This document shows, one piece after another, positions 22,339-33,222 of a stretch of DNA of 64,000 nucleotides. The position numbers and the translations under genes were made by a program. How positions within the stretch are numbered: position 1 is the first letter of the stretch; each line of letters opens with the position of its first letter. Below the pieces are notes generated by a model. The model was not told the origin of the DNA. It did no database searches and worked only from the letters and a program-made list of their open reading frames with translations. The stretch lies in assembly GCA_023614405.1 (NCBI GenBank), contig CM042693.1, forward strand, positions 159,418,731 to 159,482,730, written 5' to 3'. The DNA is from Avena insularis (lineage: Eukaryota > Streptophyta > Magnoliopsida > Poales > Poaceae).

Positions 22339-25300
22339 TGTCACATCCCAAAATTCTCCTAATTTTGGAATGTGAAATAAATAAATAAGTTTTATTGATT
22401 GTTTAACTATGTTGAAAATTCTCAAAGAGAAGAAACCTTTTAGTAGAAAATCCTCTCAACCTTGAATTCAAAATCTTATATTCTTTTGTTATGACCTAAG
22501 TAGCCATATAGGCAAAAGGGCATGGATTGATTATGGATTGTAGAATTGGTGTGCAAGATTTCAAAATGAAAATCATGAAGCATTCATAAGCATTTCATTA
22601 CATCCATGCAAAGTTCTCACAAACTAAATCCAAATCCTGGTATCTAAATCCTATAGTTGATTCGCCCAAATGTTTCTAAGGGTAATTAAATTGACTTATT
22701 AAAACCCACTGTTGCTAAGGCATAAATTATTGATAATTATAGCCTAAAGAGATCCAATTAATACTACAAAATTTTAGAAACAAAATTGAGCTCGTTTGGA
22801 GCTAGTATGAAAAAGTTATGGAACAAATACAAATACATAAAGATATAAATAAAATGGAATATACAAGGATTTATAAATCCACTACTTCCAAACTAGTAAA
22901 AAGATTACAAATTTGATCCTATAATGATCTATTCGATTTTAGAAATTTTAGAAACAAGAATCGTATCATTTGGAGTTCGTATGCAAAAGATATGAGGAAA
23001 ACAAGTAAATAGAAAAAGAAAAAGAATTTTTTTTCTAACGGGCCGGCCCACCCGGACCGGACCGAGCCAGCCACCAACGCGTACAGACTAGATCGGATCG
23101 CTTTAAAAAGCGTGCAAAAACTGATTTTCTATACCTATCTCTACTCAAACTCTTATAACTTTTTATCTACAACTCTGAATCGACTTCCGTTTGTTTCTAC
23201 TTGTTCCCTACTCCAATACCTATCTCCCCACCGTCCCAAACCTCCATATAAACTCGTGCAGCCACAGCTGTACGAGTTTCTTTCCTCGAAATCCCGAATC
23301 TACACATGCCCGAATCTTATTTCGCTTTTTAACCCATCTAGACTTCGGCGTTTGCCTTCGGTCAAAAAACGAAAGTTGTAGGTATCATCGAAATCTTTCA
23401 ATCCCGACAAACCTCACCTCTTTTCATCCACTACAGCCGGTGAATTTCGTATCGCAATATTTCAGATCTTACGGTGTAAATCCAAGATGTACTCACGCTC
23501 GTTTCTTTAAATCCAAATTCCTTTGGTGAGAAGGTAGGAATAATGATTTCCCACAACTTTCATGTTTTGAGTTTTTCGATTTGACCTACGGATTTGTCTC
23601 TCTAACACAGATCTATTTCTTGTCTATTTTGAGCCAAAATCGGGTCAATCTCTTCTTCTAGCCACCGGATCCTATCCAGACGGTCGAGATCCAATCAAAC
23701 CGGTGCGTGCCATGTCGTCATCCCGGTCATCTTCCTCATCAACGCCACGTCAATATAAGGTCAACATCTAATCCCAGTCAGCATGCAATGTCAACCTGTC
23801 CAGTCAGCGGAATATTCTCTGGAATATTCCGTTCAAATTTAAAATTTCATATTATAGATCTAACTTGTAAAATTCATTAGAAATTCATACCACGTCCAAA
23901 AATTGCGTATAATATATCAAATTGAAGATAATTTCACGTAGAATCATCTTATCAGAATAGATACAACTTTTACTGTACGTGGTTACTGCAGTAATTTAAT
24001 TAGGTTTAATGGTCTTTTAGGTTAATAAATTCATAAGAAATTATCTGTAACTCCGAAAAATATGAACAATATATCAAATTGAAGCTACTATAATGTACAT
24101 TAATAATATCTGGTTGGATCTAGCCTTTGCCGACTATTTAACCCGTAGAAATTTAATTAGTTTTAATGGCTTTATAAATCATTAAATTCATAGTAAATTA
24201 ATTGCTTGTCACAAAAATATAAATGATATACCATTTGAAAGCTGGTTCCATGTAGATCATCAATATGCAATTAGTTCAGCCTTTGACTGTAAGGTTTTGC
24301 CGTGAAGATTTAAATAGTTTAATAGCCTATTTAGAGTAATAAATTCATAAGAAAATAAATACTATTCAGAAAATAAATATTTAGCCTATTCACAATTCCG
24401 TGGAGATTACAGATATAATTTTAGTTTGATTTCTAGACAACAGAAACCATAGGAATCATTTAAAACCATTAAACACTATTTAAATCATACAAAGAGATCT
24501 ATAACTCCGATTAGGGTGAATCCAAGTGCTAAGGTTTTGTATTGACAATATCTATACAGAGAAATTGCATGACAAATTATTTGGTACTGTTAAAACAGAA
24601 ATTCATACAGAAATATTTAAACCCATTGAAATAGTGTTTTAATCATAGGAAAATATCTATAACTCCTTTTTAGGTGATTCAAATTGCCACTGTCTCTGAA
24701 TTGCATTACCTCTATCCAGTAGCATCTAGTTCGCAATTTAATACGACATAAACATCTTTAGTTCAATTAAAGTGGTATACGCCACATTAAATCGATACAA
24801 CTTTAGTAATAAAAGCTTAAGTGCATTAAATGACTTTCCACGTGCATCATGTAATCTAATTATGTTCAGAACACTAAATGCAACCATTGTGACTCATTAA
24901 ATCATCATGCATGCATCTGTTCATCATTGTTTTCTTGTAATGTTGCACCGTTGTATGTTTGCAATGTTTTGAATGGTGTTTGTTGTGTTTACTTCAAACG
25001 TTAGATTGTGACGAGTGCAACCATTATATCTAAGAGAATTGTGAGGATTATCTAATCGACTACATCTACAACAAAGGCAAGTGGTGCTATCTTGGTCATA
25101 AATGTCCTACTGTTTTCCTATGCATTGTAGATGTTTTTTTGTAGAATTGCATATGTAGGAATTGATGTGTATATGCTATGCTATGTCCCATATTATTCCC
25201 TAGCATTTCTTGTTTATGAGCCATCGTATTGATAGATTACTTAGCTATGCTATTTAGACGAGGAAGGGAATCACATCATGAAAAGTTGTATGTTTTGAAA

Positions 25301-26302
25301 GGCTTATGTTTTGCTAAATGACAAACCAACATGTTTTAATGAACCACCTGGGCGGAATGGCATTGATTGGGTCATCGAGTGTGGATTTTGGTGGGGAATG
25401 CCGCCCAGGACACTGAGAAATGATTGGTTTCTTTGTTTGGAAGCTTTCGTGTGCAACCATGTGCCAATAATGGAATGGGCGGTTGGTTGAACTTCGAGTT
25501 GTGGTAACTCGAACCCGCGTATCCAGAGATGTAGATAGTGTAGGTTGGACCGGTGCGCGTCGGGATTGGGGAGCTACTTCCCGAACGGTTCCTCCTTGGA
25601 CTTCTCCCTATCATCACCCAATATGAGAGTGGTGGTACGAGCTGGGCTGGCCAAGTCACGTGGGTAAAGTGTACTAACCCCTGCAGGGTGTATAAACTAA
25701 TAGATTAGCCGTGTCCCCAGTTATGGACAATTTGAGCGACCTGATACTGATGCTATGATATTTCTCACTCATCCTTATTTCTTAATTACTTAAAATTTGT
25801 TGGGTGAACATAATTGGGTAGGATCACTTGGGAGTGAACCAGAGTGTCCTATTTATCGTAATGGAAAACTACTTTGTTACAAATGTTAGGATAAAACTGT
25901 TGCTTTATGCAAATGAGCCTGAACTCCACTTGGCCAAATAAGCATGTAGTTGATAGATATGTTGTTAACCACTTTAGCCTACTTGCCATACATTCAATGT
26001 ATTGACCATTCGTGGCTGCAACGTTTCATGTTGCAGGTTATATCGTATCTGAGTGATCGTTCATAGGTCGCGAGACTCCACTCAACATTTGTTCGCCTGT
26101 GGCACATTTGAAGGATGGAGATCTACCTTGTATTCGTTTTCCGCTGTGTACTTGTATAAATAATGTAAATTCTGGATCATATTCGTTGTATTTATGATGC
26201 ACAGTTATATTTGGTATCATTTTGTACTGTGTGTGCCAGTGAACCGATCCAGGGATTGGCACTATACACATGAACTCAGCCTTATCAGGCGAGGGTGTTA
26301 CA
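22339..26302 (+). mobile_element. 3' LTR of LARD-like element
   Basis: 3,964 bp, starting TGTCACATCCCAAAATT and ending GGGTGTTACA; TG...CA ends with the inverted repeat TGT..ACA. Direct continuation into the 171-bp array follows at 26303 (acagaagttgcatcaccac), so this end of the insertion is intact. One visible local rearrangement against the 5' LTR is at about 24373-24390, where the 'ttacaaataatatgtccctg' region of the other copy is replaced. Confidence 0.9.
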
Positions 26303-27132
26303 ACAGAAGTTGCATCACCACATCCATTGGAGTGTGTGTGGTCATGTGGATCAAGGTTGTTTGGAAAAAAACACATGAATTGACTCTATGGACTCCATGT
26401 GTCAAACCATAGTCATAAATCCCCACAAAGCCATTGGAATGCAACTGCCACATGAAATGATGCATCAGTGTGATAGAAGTTGCATCACCACATCCATTGT
26501 AGTGTGTGTGGTCATGCGGATCATTGTGGGTTTGAAAATAACATATGAAAATGACTCTGGGGACTCCATGTGTCAAACCATGGTCATAAATCCCCAAAAA
26601 GCCACTAGAATGCAGCTGCCACATGGAATGATGCACCAGTGTGACAGAAGTTGCATCACCACATCCACTTGAGTGTGCGTGGTCATGTGGATCATCATGG
26701 TTTTGTAAATAACACATGAAATGACTATAGGGACTCCTTGTGTCAAACCATGGCCAGAAATCCCGAGAAATCCCCTAGAATGCAACTACAACATGGAATG
26801 ATGCACCGGTGTGACAGAAGTTGCATCACCACATCCATTGGAGTATGTGTGGTCTTGTGGATCATTGTGGTTTTGAAAAGAACAAATGCAATGACTCTAT
26901 GGACTCCATGTGCCAAACCATGGTCATAAATCCCCTGACAGCCCTTGCATTGCCATTGCCACATGGAGTGATGCACCAGTGTGACATAAGTTGCATCACC
27001 ACTTCTATTGGAGTGTGTGTGGTCGTGTGGATCAGGCTGGTTTGGAAAAGAACACATGCAATGACTCTATCGACTCCATGTTTCAAACCATGGTCATAAA
27101 TCCCCAGAAAGCCACTGGAATGCCACTGCCAA
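26303..27132. repeat. ~171-bp tandem array, right part (about 5 units)
   Basis: Phase marks at 26379, 26551, 26721, 26891 and 27061 give spacings of 172, 170, 170 and 170, matching the left part of the array. A minus-strand frame at 26298-26717 spans more than two units. The array is cut on the left by the LARD-like element and ends on the right in the flanking direct repeat. Confidence 0.85.
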
Positions 27133-27281
27133 ATGTAGGGTCCCACCTATCATCGGTGAAGGTCAGGACACGCAAATGTGACTATGTTTGACTTAGATCA
27201 TGCGTGCCAGACATTGATTCCAGTGCATCCAAGTGACGCATAACCAATTTTAGGCAGCTCTAGCGTCTCCATGTGGAACCA
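27133..27281 (+). repeat. Right copy of the ~150-bp direct repeat (possible promoter region)
   Basis: It aligns with 15309-15458 from 'gggtcccacct' to 'ctctagcgtctccatgt'. It lies about 210 bp upstream of the first ATG of exonuclease copy 1 and has the GGTCCCACCT element often seen in grass promoters. Confidence 0.6.
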
Positions 27282-27493
27282 TTGTTTTCCTCCACTTCCA
27301 CCCCACTACGAACGGTCGTGCACCATTCCACATATTAGGAAGGGCGGTTGCAATCTTCTAGTAAGTAGTTTCGCTCTTCTCCATCTCCTTTCCCCCCCAC
27401 GGCCTCATGGTCTTCCTCCTTCATTGCCTCATCCATTTCCTCTGCCATAGCATCACCCTCTTCCTCCGTGTCCTTTCTCTGTTGCATGTAGTC

Positions 27494-28510
27494 ATGGACC
27501 GATGGTATGTTCGAAACAATAGCATGATAGGGACTACATACCTCGACATAGAAGTCCATGAAGGGAAGAAGATTATTGTCGTCTACACAACCAACCCTAA
27601 GACGGTGAAGCGCACTATTGCCAAGTACAATAATTGGATGAGGTCGGAAGAAAGCAGGTTGAGGTTCGTGGGTCTCGACCTCGAGTACAACCGAGATCAG
27701 CGTAGGATCGCCGTGGTGCAACTCTCCATGAGGGGGCACGTCCTCGTATAACAGCCTTTTTGCAAGGAGGGGGTGATGGGAACATGTACATATTGATGTC
27801 ATCTTTTTGCAAGGAGGGGGGTGATGGGAACCGTCTGTTTGCAAAAGTTCTTGCTACATTATTTGTCTGAATTCATTTTCATGCAGGTGGGGTGAAAGTT
27901 TTAGGTCACTCTTTGGTGACTTTCTCGTGAACCACCAGATAACATTTACTAGTGTTGACACTAGGGGTGACACTCACCTGCTTACCAGCCCAACTGTTGG
28001 AATTATCATCCTAGAGGAGTACAGAGTGGACATCCAGGATATTTACTAGATCCAAGGGATGAAGGGCATGAGGACTAGGATGGCCAATCTTAACGCCAAA
28101 CTCATCGACCTGTGGTACATTCACATGAAGAACAAATTCCCGAAATGTTGGTGGAGGCGTTTAGGGCAGATTACTGGGAGGATAAGCCACTTTATGAACC
28201 TAACCTTAAGTACACTCAATTGACAGGTATGTTAGCTACGAGTTGTATCGCCAGATCCAATTGTTTCATTCCAGGCATCGTACCCTTGAACCACTACCAA
28301 GGTAAGTGGTTTGCCCCAAATGCTAGAATGGAGAGGAATCTACTGGGGCAAGCGCCCAAAGACATCCTGGGATCAGTTGCCTTCTCTGCCAATCAATCCA
28401 ATAGACTAGGATGCTCGATATTAGTGCACGATTGTTGTGTTTTTATGGGGCTTGTTATGTTTACAAAAACATGTTCTTTAATAAGTATAATGTGTGATAG
28501 CTATGTGTGA
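27494..28510 (+). pseudogene. 3'-5' exonuclease (DnaQ/DEDDy, WRN-exonuclease-like) copy 1
   Basis: Family members are RNase H-fold 3'-5' exonucleases, and plants have many short single-domain copies. From ATG 27494 the frame runs through motif I 'FVGLDLEYNRDQRRIAVVQL' with the D-x-E pair intact. It meets a stop at 27750-27752 (TAA where copy 2 has TAC, 'VLV*QPF'). An intron-like segment with a TTTTCATGCAG acceptor near 27887 leads to exon 2 with motif II 'ITFTSVDTRGDTHLL'. Another stop follows ('DIQDIY*IQG', shared with copy 2). Motif III appears as 'KY..SIDRYVSYELYRQIQ' only after a one-base shift near 28211, so the YX3D motif is frameshifted. It is clearly non-functional. Homology with the inverted copy at 61870-63482 continues past the coding end to about 28815. 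Confidence 0.8.
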
Positions 28511-28927
28511 GCACTTACGAACATTTGTGTGTTATCGTTTTGAAATATAGTCTGGGTTTGTTTATGATTGTATCCTTTGTTATAACAACAATTATGTCTG
28601 TGCCACTATAGCCAAGCACAATGTGCCGAGTTTGCTACCATCTTATATTATGAATGTATCCTTAGATTGTGCCAGTTTGTCGACAACATCATCTGATATT
28701 TTCAATCCCACCACAATCTTAGGTAGCTATAGTCAGTAATAAACCCAGGCGCTGCATGGCAGTTCTGTATGCTTCCGCATGCAAAGGGCATAGATAGAAT
28801 TTATACGTACTAGACTGTTGAGCATACAAAAATGGGGAATGTAATTCATACTGGTTCATACGGTAGCACAAGGAACAAACTAGAGCCATTCTCACACAAA
28901 ATGCTTACAAAATACAAACAAGATAAG
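28511..28927. other. 3' flank of exonuclease copy 1
   Basis: 28511-28815 has no gene but is homologous, inverted, to 61870-62580 once the MITE pair there is removed. 'cagtaataaacccag' at about 28730 is the empty site for that MITE insertion. 28816-28927 shows nothing I recognise. Confidence 0.6.
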
Positions 28928-29585
28928 CTAGTAGTACGAATCAACTACACACTCGTTCATCCGCCAGATCCTCTTGAGCATCTCGTAGCAGACATACAGG
29001 TCCCTAGATGTGTATTGGATGGCAACGTGATCCAGGTACCTCCACTCCCATCGATCGTGCATGTGCTTTGGGAAGTCGGCCTTCATCCGGGCATACTCGC
29101 GGTTGATGATGTTGGCAGCTAGTCTATCCATGCCCGCCTTCCTTGTATCATCGTCCGAGAACCTCCACACAGTCTGGAGATCGATGTGATTGGCGACATG
29201 AACCTGCAGGTCCCCGCTCTAGCTTTGGAGTGTCATTCATGATGTCGACGCTTGCAAAGTAGATCTCCCTGCTCCGCAGGAACTGGTAAAGCTTCGGGCA
29301 TACCCATTTGGCCGTGCATACGTGGTACATGAGGTAGTGGTTGCGCATGGACAGTTGCAGGAGTGCCACCCTCTTCCTATTGCTGGTATACTCTAGGTCA
29401 AGGCCGACGATCTTGTACCTGTTCGTCAGCTCCTGGAGCCACCGCTCGTACATTGCGGTGACATTGGTCACCTCCTCCGACGCATTGGTGTGGACGACCG
29501 TCAGCTGGGTGGTGCCGTTGGCATGGACGGTGTGCCTATCGGTGAAGTCGCTCCCGTCACCGAACACACCATACTCTTCATCCAT
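28928..29585 (-). pseudogene. 3'-5' exonuclease (DEDDy) copy 3, one frameshift
   Basis: A divergent third member, about 219 residues. The start ATG at 29585 has a good context (TTGCCATGGAT). Motif I is 'KIVGLDLEYTSNRKRVALLQL' (D and E present), motif II 'YFASVDIMNDTPKLER' and motif III 'IQYTSRDLYVCYEM' (Tyr-x3-Asp present). So all catalytic residues expected of a DEDDy exonuclease are there. The only lesion I see is one extra G in the run at about 29231-29234 (minus strand GCGGGGACC), which shifts the frame between 'KLER' and 'DLQVHVANHIDLQTVWRF'. The family usually runs straight through here. It may be a very young pseudogene, a sequencing error in a G run, or a functional gene. The missing N-terminal extension is normal for these short plant proteins. 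Confidence 0.75.
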
Positions 29586-30110
29586 GGCAACAATTACTAT
29601 GGCGGCGATGGCCTAGAATCAGTGGCATGGAGAGATTTATTGTGGTGGTTTGGCAAGGTGGCGACAACCTCGATCATTCTTGGTGTTGCTGCGGTGGCGG
29701 CATACGACGTTGGGGATTTTTGCATAGTGAAGTGCTGCTGGGCTGGGAGACCCTTCGTTAAAAGGGGAGGGGGAGGAGGGAAGAGGATGATAAATCTCAT
29801 TTACCACCACTACAGTCTTTACCTACCGAGAAGCAAGTTTTAGCCGCCAAGCACCGTCGGTTTCCAAATCGCAAGGCTATGATTGGGTGGTCATTCCGAG
29901 CAGGAATGGTGTGCATGCGACTTGGCGATGTCATGGGGATCAAGAGGGTAGTGACACGGATACCATGAGAACACGCCACGGAGTCCACCCATCCCATTCT
30001 GCTATGCAACGGGTGTGTAGTGTTGACACGATGTAACTGTGATTTGACAGAACATAGAGGTAAATTAATTTTTCATCATCATTATGCCCTGCAGAATTTA
30101 TTTGTGATCG
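29586..30110. other. Upstream region of exonuclease copy 3, no gene
   Basis: No credible coding sequence. A purine-rich run (ggggagggggaggagggaag near 29763) lies here. The region separates the divergently placed 5' side of exonuclease copy 3 from the end of the XS-like gene; both are on the minus strand. Confidence 0.35.
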
Positions 30111-31146
30111 TTATGCAAGCATGATCAAACAAGGTTGCAACACACACAAAAACAAAGACATTGCGTCTGGTTCAACACAACACATAGTCTCATGTTCTAG
30201 AAATGACGGAAACAACTTAAAATTAAAATTATTAGGTGCCATAGGAGGCAGCAAGGTCACTTCTTGGCCGGCTTGGAGAGACTGATCCTGGTACCAAAGT
30301 ATGGGGATATGCAGAAATTTGCCATATGCAGCGTGCTTAGCCTTGGTCGTTGACTTGTGTCTACTCGTGGGGCTTTTATTGATGCCAAACGCATGCAGAA
30401 TCAGGCTGTCAATCCTCGGGTTGACTTGTTTCTTGTAGAAGGGCACCTGAGCTCCCCAAGTAGAGTGTAGAAAGGGAACTCTCTGCTCTTGATACTCTTC
30501 AATACGTGGTGGCTCTTGTGGTCCCTGTCCTCCTTGCCAGAGTATACTTCACTTGAATTGACCTGTAATGTGCAAAATGCAAAAGAAATGAGCAAAATAA
30601 ATTTAATTTAGTCCACTTGTTCGAAAAAATCGACAAACTAGTAGTACATTTACCAGCAATGCATAGATATTCGAACAACCATTTGAAGTTACTTTGAAAA
30701 CCACATCATATATTTACAACTATCTCCATAGCTCGCTCCTAAATCTAGAATGTGGATTAATTCTAAACAGACTAAATCTCCCCATGCGGGTGGTACGGTG
30801 CATCTGATCATGATCGGTAGAATAAGGAGTACTTGAACAGATTTAGTATTAGTACATCTACATCCCGACCATAAAATATGAACAGTAAACTAGAAAGATG
30901 GAGAAAAAATACCTCTGGGTACACAAGAAGAGCATGCTCGTCGAACTCCTCGCCCTCATCAGGGGCTCCGAAGTTTTCTGCACCCACGAGCACATAGTCC
31001 TCATAAGGGTCGAACTGGATGTCCTTCTCATCCGGGGCTGCATGCTTCTCTTCCAAATCTGCGGTGGGAGGCACCGCATCCCCCATAGCAGGCACAGGAA
31101 TCCCAACGCCAAAGATCGAAGACTCACCTCCAAGCACTCCCTTCAT
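30111..31146 (-). pseudogene. zf-XS-like protein gene, two exons, one frameshift
   Basis: Exon 1 (31146-30913, 78 codons) encodes an acidic N-terminus ('DIQFDPYEDYVLVGAENF', 'PDEGEEFDEHALLVYPE') and ends at a GT donor. Exon 2 starts at 30562 after TTACAG and keeps frame: 'VYSGKEDRDHKSHHVLKSIK', 'FPFYTLLGELRCP'. A one-base deletion in the T run then shifts the frame, and the homologous continuation is 'FYKKQVNPRIDSLILHAFGI' then 'STTKAKHAAYGKFL', to a stop at 30111. The pattern RCP-x(n)-LILHA-x(n)-KAKHAA resembles the XS zinc finger found with XS domains in plant RNA-silencing proteins such as SGS3. The second cysteine of the RCPFC motif is Tyr here, so zinc binding is doubtful. The family call is tentative; the exon structure is well supported. 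Confidence 0.5.
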
Positions 31147-31479
31147 GGAGTCGGAAGGGAGAAGGTGGTTGTTCGGCCTCGAGCAGTACGGTGAGGTTTG
31201 TGGGTTTTGCTAGATCGGGGAGATTGGGTCGATGCGTGCGAGGGAGACGATACATAGGAGTATGGTTTTAAAGACGGGGCATTACTAATTCTCCTTTGTG
31301 GGGCCTCCGTCACGAGGCCCAATTGGTGCCCCGATAGCTAGTTCTTCAGCCTATAGCTGATGCATGGATGGTTCATGCGATGGGGCCCAACTGGAAGTGA
31401 GATTCCATGCATGGTACTGTGAGGATCATTGCCATGTGGAGCTGGAGCAGTAGTAGGCTTTTCATACACGATTAGGCGT
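31147..31479. other. Upstream region of the zf-XS-like gene
   Basis: 5' flank with pyrimidine- and GC-rich sequence. No gene or repeat is recognised before the inverted satellite begins at about 31480. Confidence 0.3.
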
Positions 31480-32840
31480 GACATGACCATTTTACGAATT
31501 CTTTAATTTATGGCTCGGTCATTTCCTTCTCGTAGAAGGGTCGAAAGGAGGGACGCCTAAAAACTAATGGTTAAAGCATGGCTAGCCATATCCGTGTGTT
31601 GTAACACTCTAGTGTGAACGGCGCGCCGTGTGCACCAGATACATCATTCAACCTAGGCTGAAACAACATTATGGTGCACCATACTTGTCCCATGGTGGAC
31701 GCGTTGCAACCGGTTAGACGAGCGCGCCGCCGCATGTCCCCCTCACTGCACTAGAAAACACACTCATTTTCTATATTTTATCTACCCTAATGTATAAAAA
31801 TCAAAATAGTCTATAAAGTTCAGGGAATAAAAGATAATGCATAGACACGCATATACAAAAATTATACACCTTTGTACACTTTCCCTCTATTTGATTATGG
31901 AAGTAAAGTATCGGTGGCAAACTTGTTATTTTGCGTGGATATAGAGGTCTGGCATAGAGAGAGGGGCTATTTTGCCTGTTAGATCACAGAGGATCAATGT
32001 TGGGTGCGCACGATACGCATGACAACTGCCTCGACCAATCAGCGTAGCAACCAAAATGAGGACGAGTTATCGTGACAGGGGATAACCGAGTACTACCAAT
32101 TTCATATCAACCCTAGACATAACACACACACTCAATGCCTAGAATGTGGATCCACAACGCGAATTGATCCCAAACCCAGCACCTAGCTCCCTCTCGTCAT
32201 TCTAACAAACTTATCCAACTACACATTTCAGGGTTCCATGAAGAAATCAAGAGTTTCCATTTACAGACTGCAAAAAACCAGTGATTTTGCAAAGGAGGAG
32301 CAAGAATTGAGGGCACCCTAGGCCCCGAGGAAATTTACACGCATGCTACATCGTGGTGGATGGCCATTCCTGGCTAGGTTGGTATTTATCTCATGGTGCA
32401 AGCATATACTGTATTTTTCCTGAGTTACATCCTGGTAATGTCGGTTTCTAATTGTAGGTACCCTAGAAAACACCCTCAATTTTCAGGAAAAGATGTTTTT
32501 GGGTGCCCCGTGGGGTACCTTGGATAGGTACGTGCCTAGGTGCATGGTTGCACTGGCCCTCGCATGCCTATGTGCCCCGGCAGGATTGCCGACTTTGCCG
32601 ACCTCCTGAACCCCGACAAAAGGAAATTCTGGAAAAATAATTAAAATACGAAACCAATTCGAGTAGCCCTTGTATGTCACCTAGTACCATCATAAAATCA
32701 TAAACAACACAAACCAGGACTTTTGGCACACTGTGCACCCCCAGATGGCTATCAAGTAGGAGTCACATGCTTTTCAACCCTAGACCTCCCACTCGATGCC
32801 TAGAACATGGATGACGAGGGTTTGTCTCACCAATGCCCAT
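31480..32840 (-). repeat. Isolated inverted satellite segment (variant unit plus about 1.1 monomers)
   Basis: The reverse complement is collinear with the array at 47899-61661. From right to left it holds a partial monomer (32840-32770), one full monomer (marks 'caaccctagac' at about 32776 and 32112, about 664 apart) and then a variant unit with the 'gtgtgtgttatgtctaggg' block and the 'tctaaccggttgcaacgcgt' block. It is more diverged than array members are from each other. A gypsy LTR is inserted at 32841, directly in the partial monomer. Confidence 0.85.
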
Positions 32841-33222
32841 TGTTATGGACTTGTTTTTGGGAGAAGGAGGCGACAATGGAGATCGCAGAATGGATAACAA
32901 ACAAGCAACACGGGACACAGTACTTTACCCAGGTTTAGGCCCTCAGAGGGAAAACCCTACTCTAGTTTGTCTGCTCTCGATTAAGGGCGAAGCTGCAGGT
33001 TACAAGGGTGCGCAGATTGGATCTAGCGAGGTGTGTTCTAGGATTTTTCCCTTCAAGTTTCTATCTGAAGAAAGCGTGTCCTCCAAGGAGTCGAATACTT
33101 CCAAGGGTTGGGCCACTCGAAATCCTCGTGGGCTTCACGATTGAGGGATACCTTCTTCATGGGCTTCTGCCAGGCCGGACCAGGTAGACTAACATTAGGT
33201 ACCCGTAGGCATACCCATGTCA
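32841..33222 (+). mobile_element. Short LTR of gypsy element 1
   Basis: 382 bp from TGTTATGGACTTG to ...ACCCATGTCA, TG...CA ends, with an 'acccaggtttaggccctcag' block and an 'aaccctactctagttt' block typical of grass gypsy LTRs. It is followed by gtagccctcgagtg, the usual start of the untranslated leader of Transposase_28-bearing elements. The element sits inside the satellite segment. Confidence 0.6.

Noticed and set aside
15459..27132. Centromeric satellite because the unit is ~171 bp
   Set aside because: Length alone is not evidence; the sequence does not resemble the grass centromere satellites I know, and the array has only about 12 diverged units.
27335..27844. 169-residue minus-strand ORF
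   Set aside because: It lies antisense to exonuclease copy 1, whose frame shows clear family motifs; it is a shadow frame.
31740..31770. CACTAGAAAA-like terminus suggesting a CACTA transposon end
   Set aside because: The sequence on both sides is conserved in all V units, so there is no insertion boundary at this point, and no CACTA transposase or opposite terminus was found.
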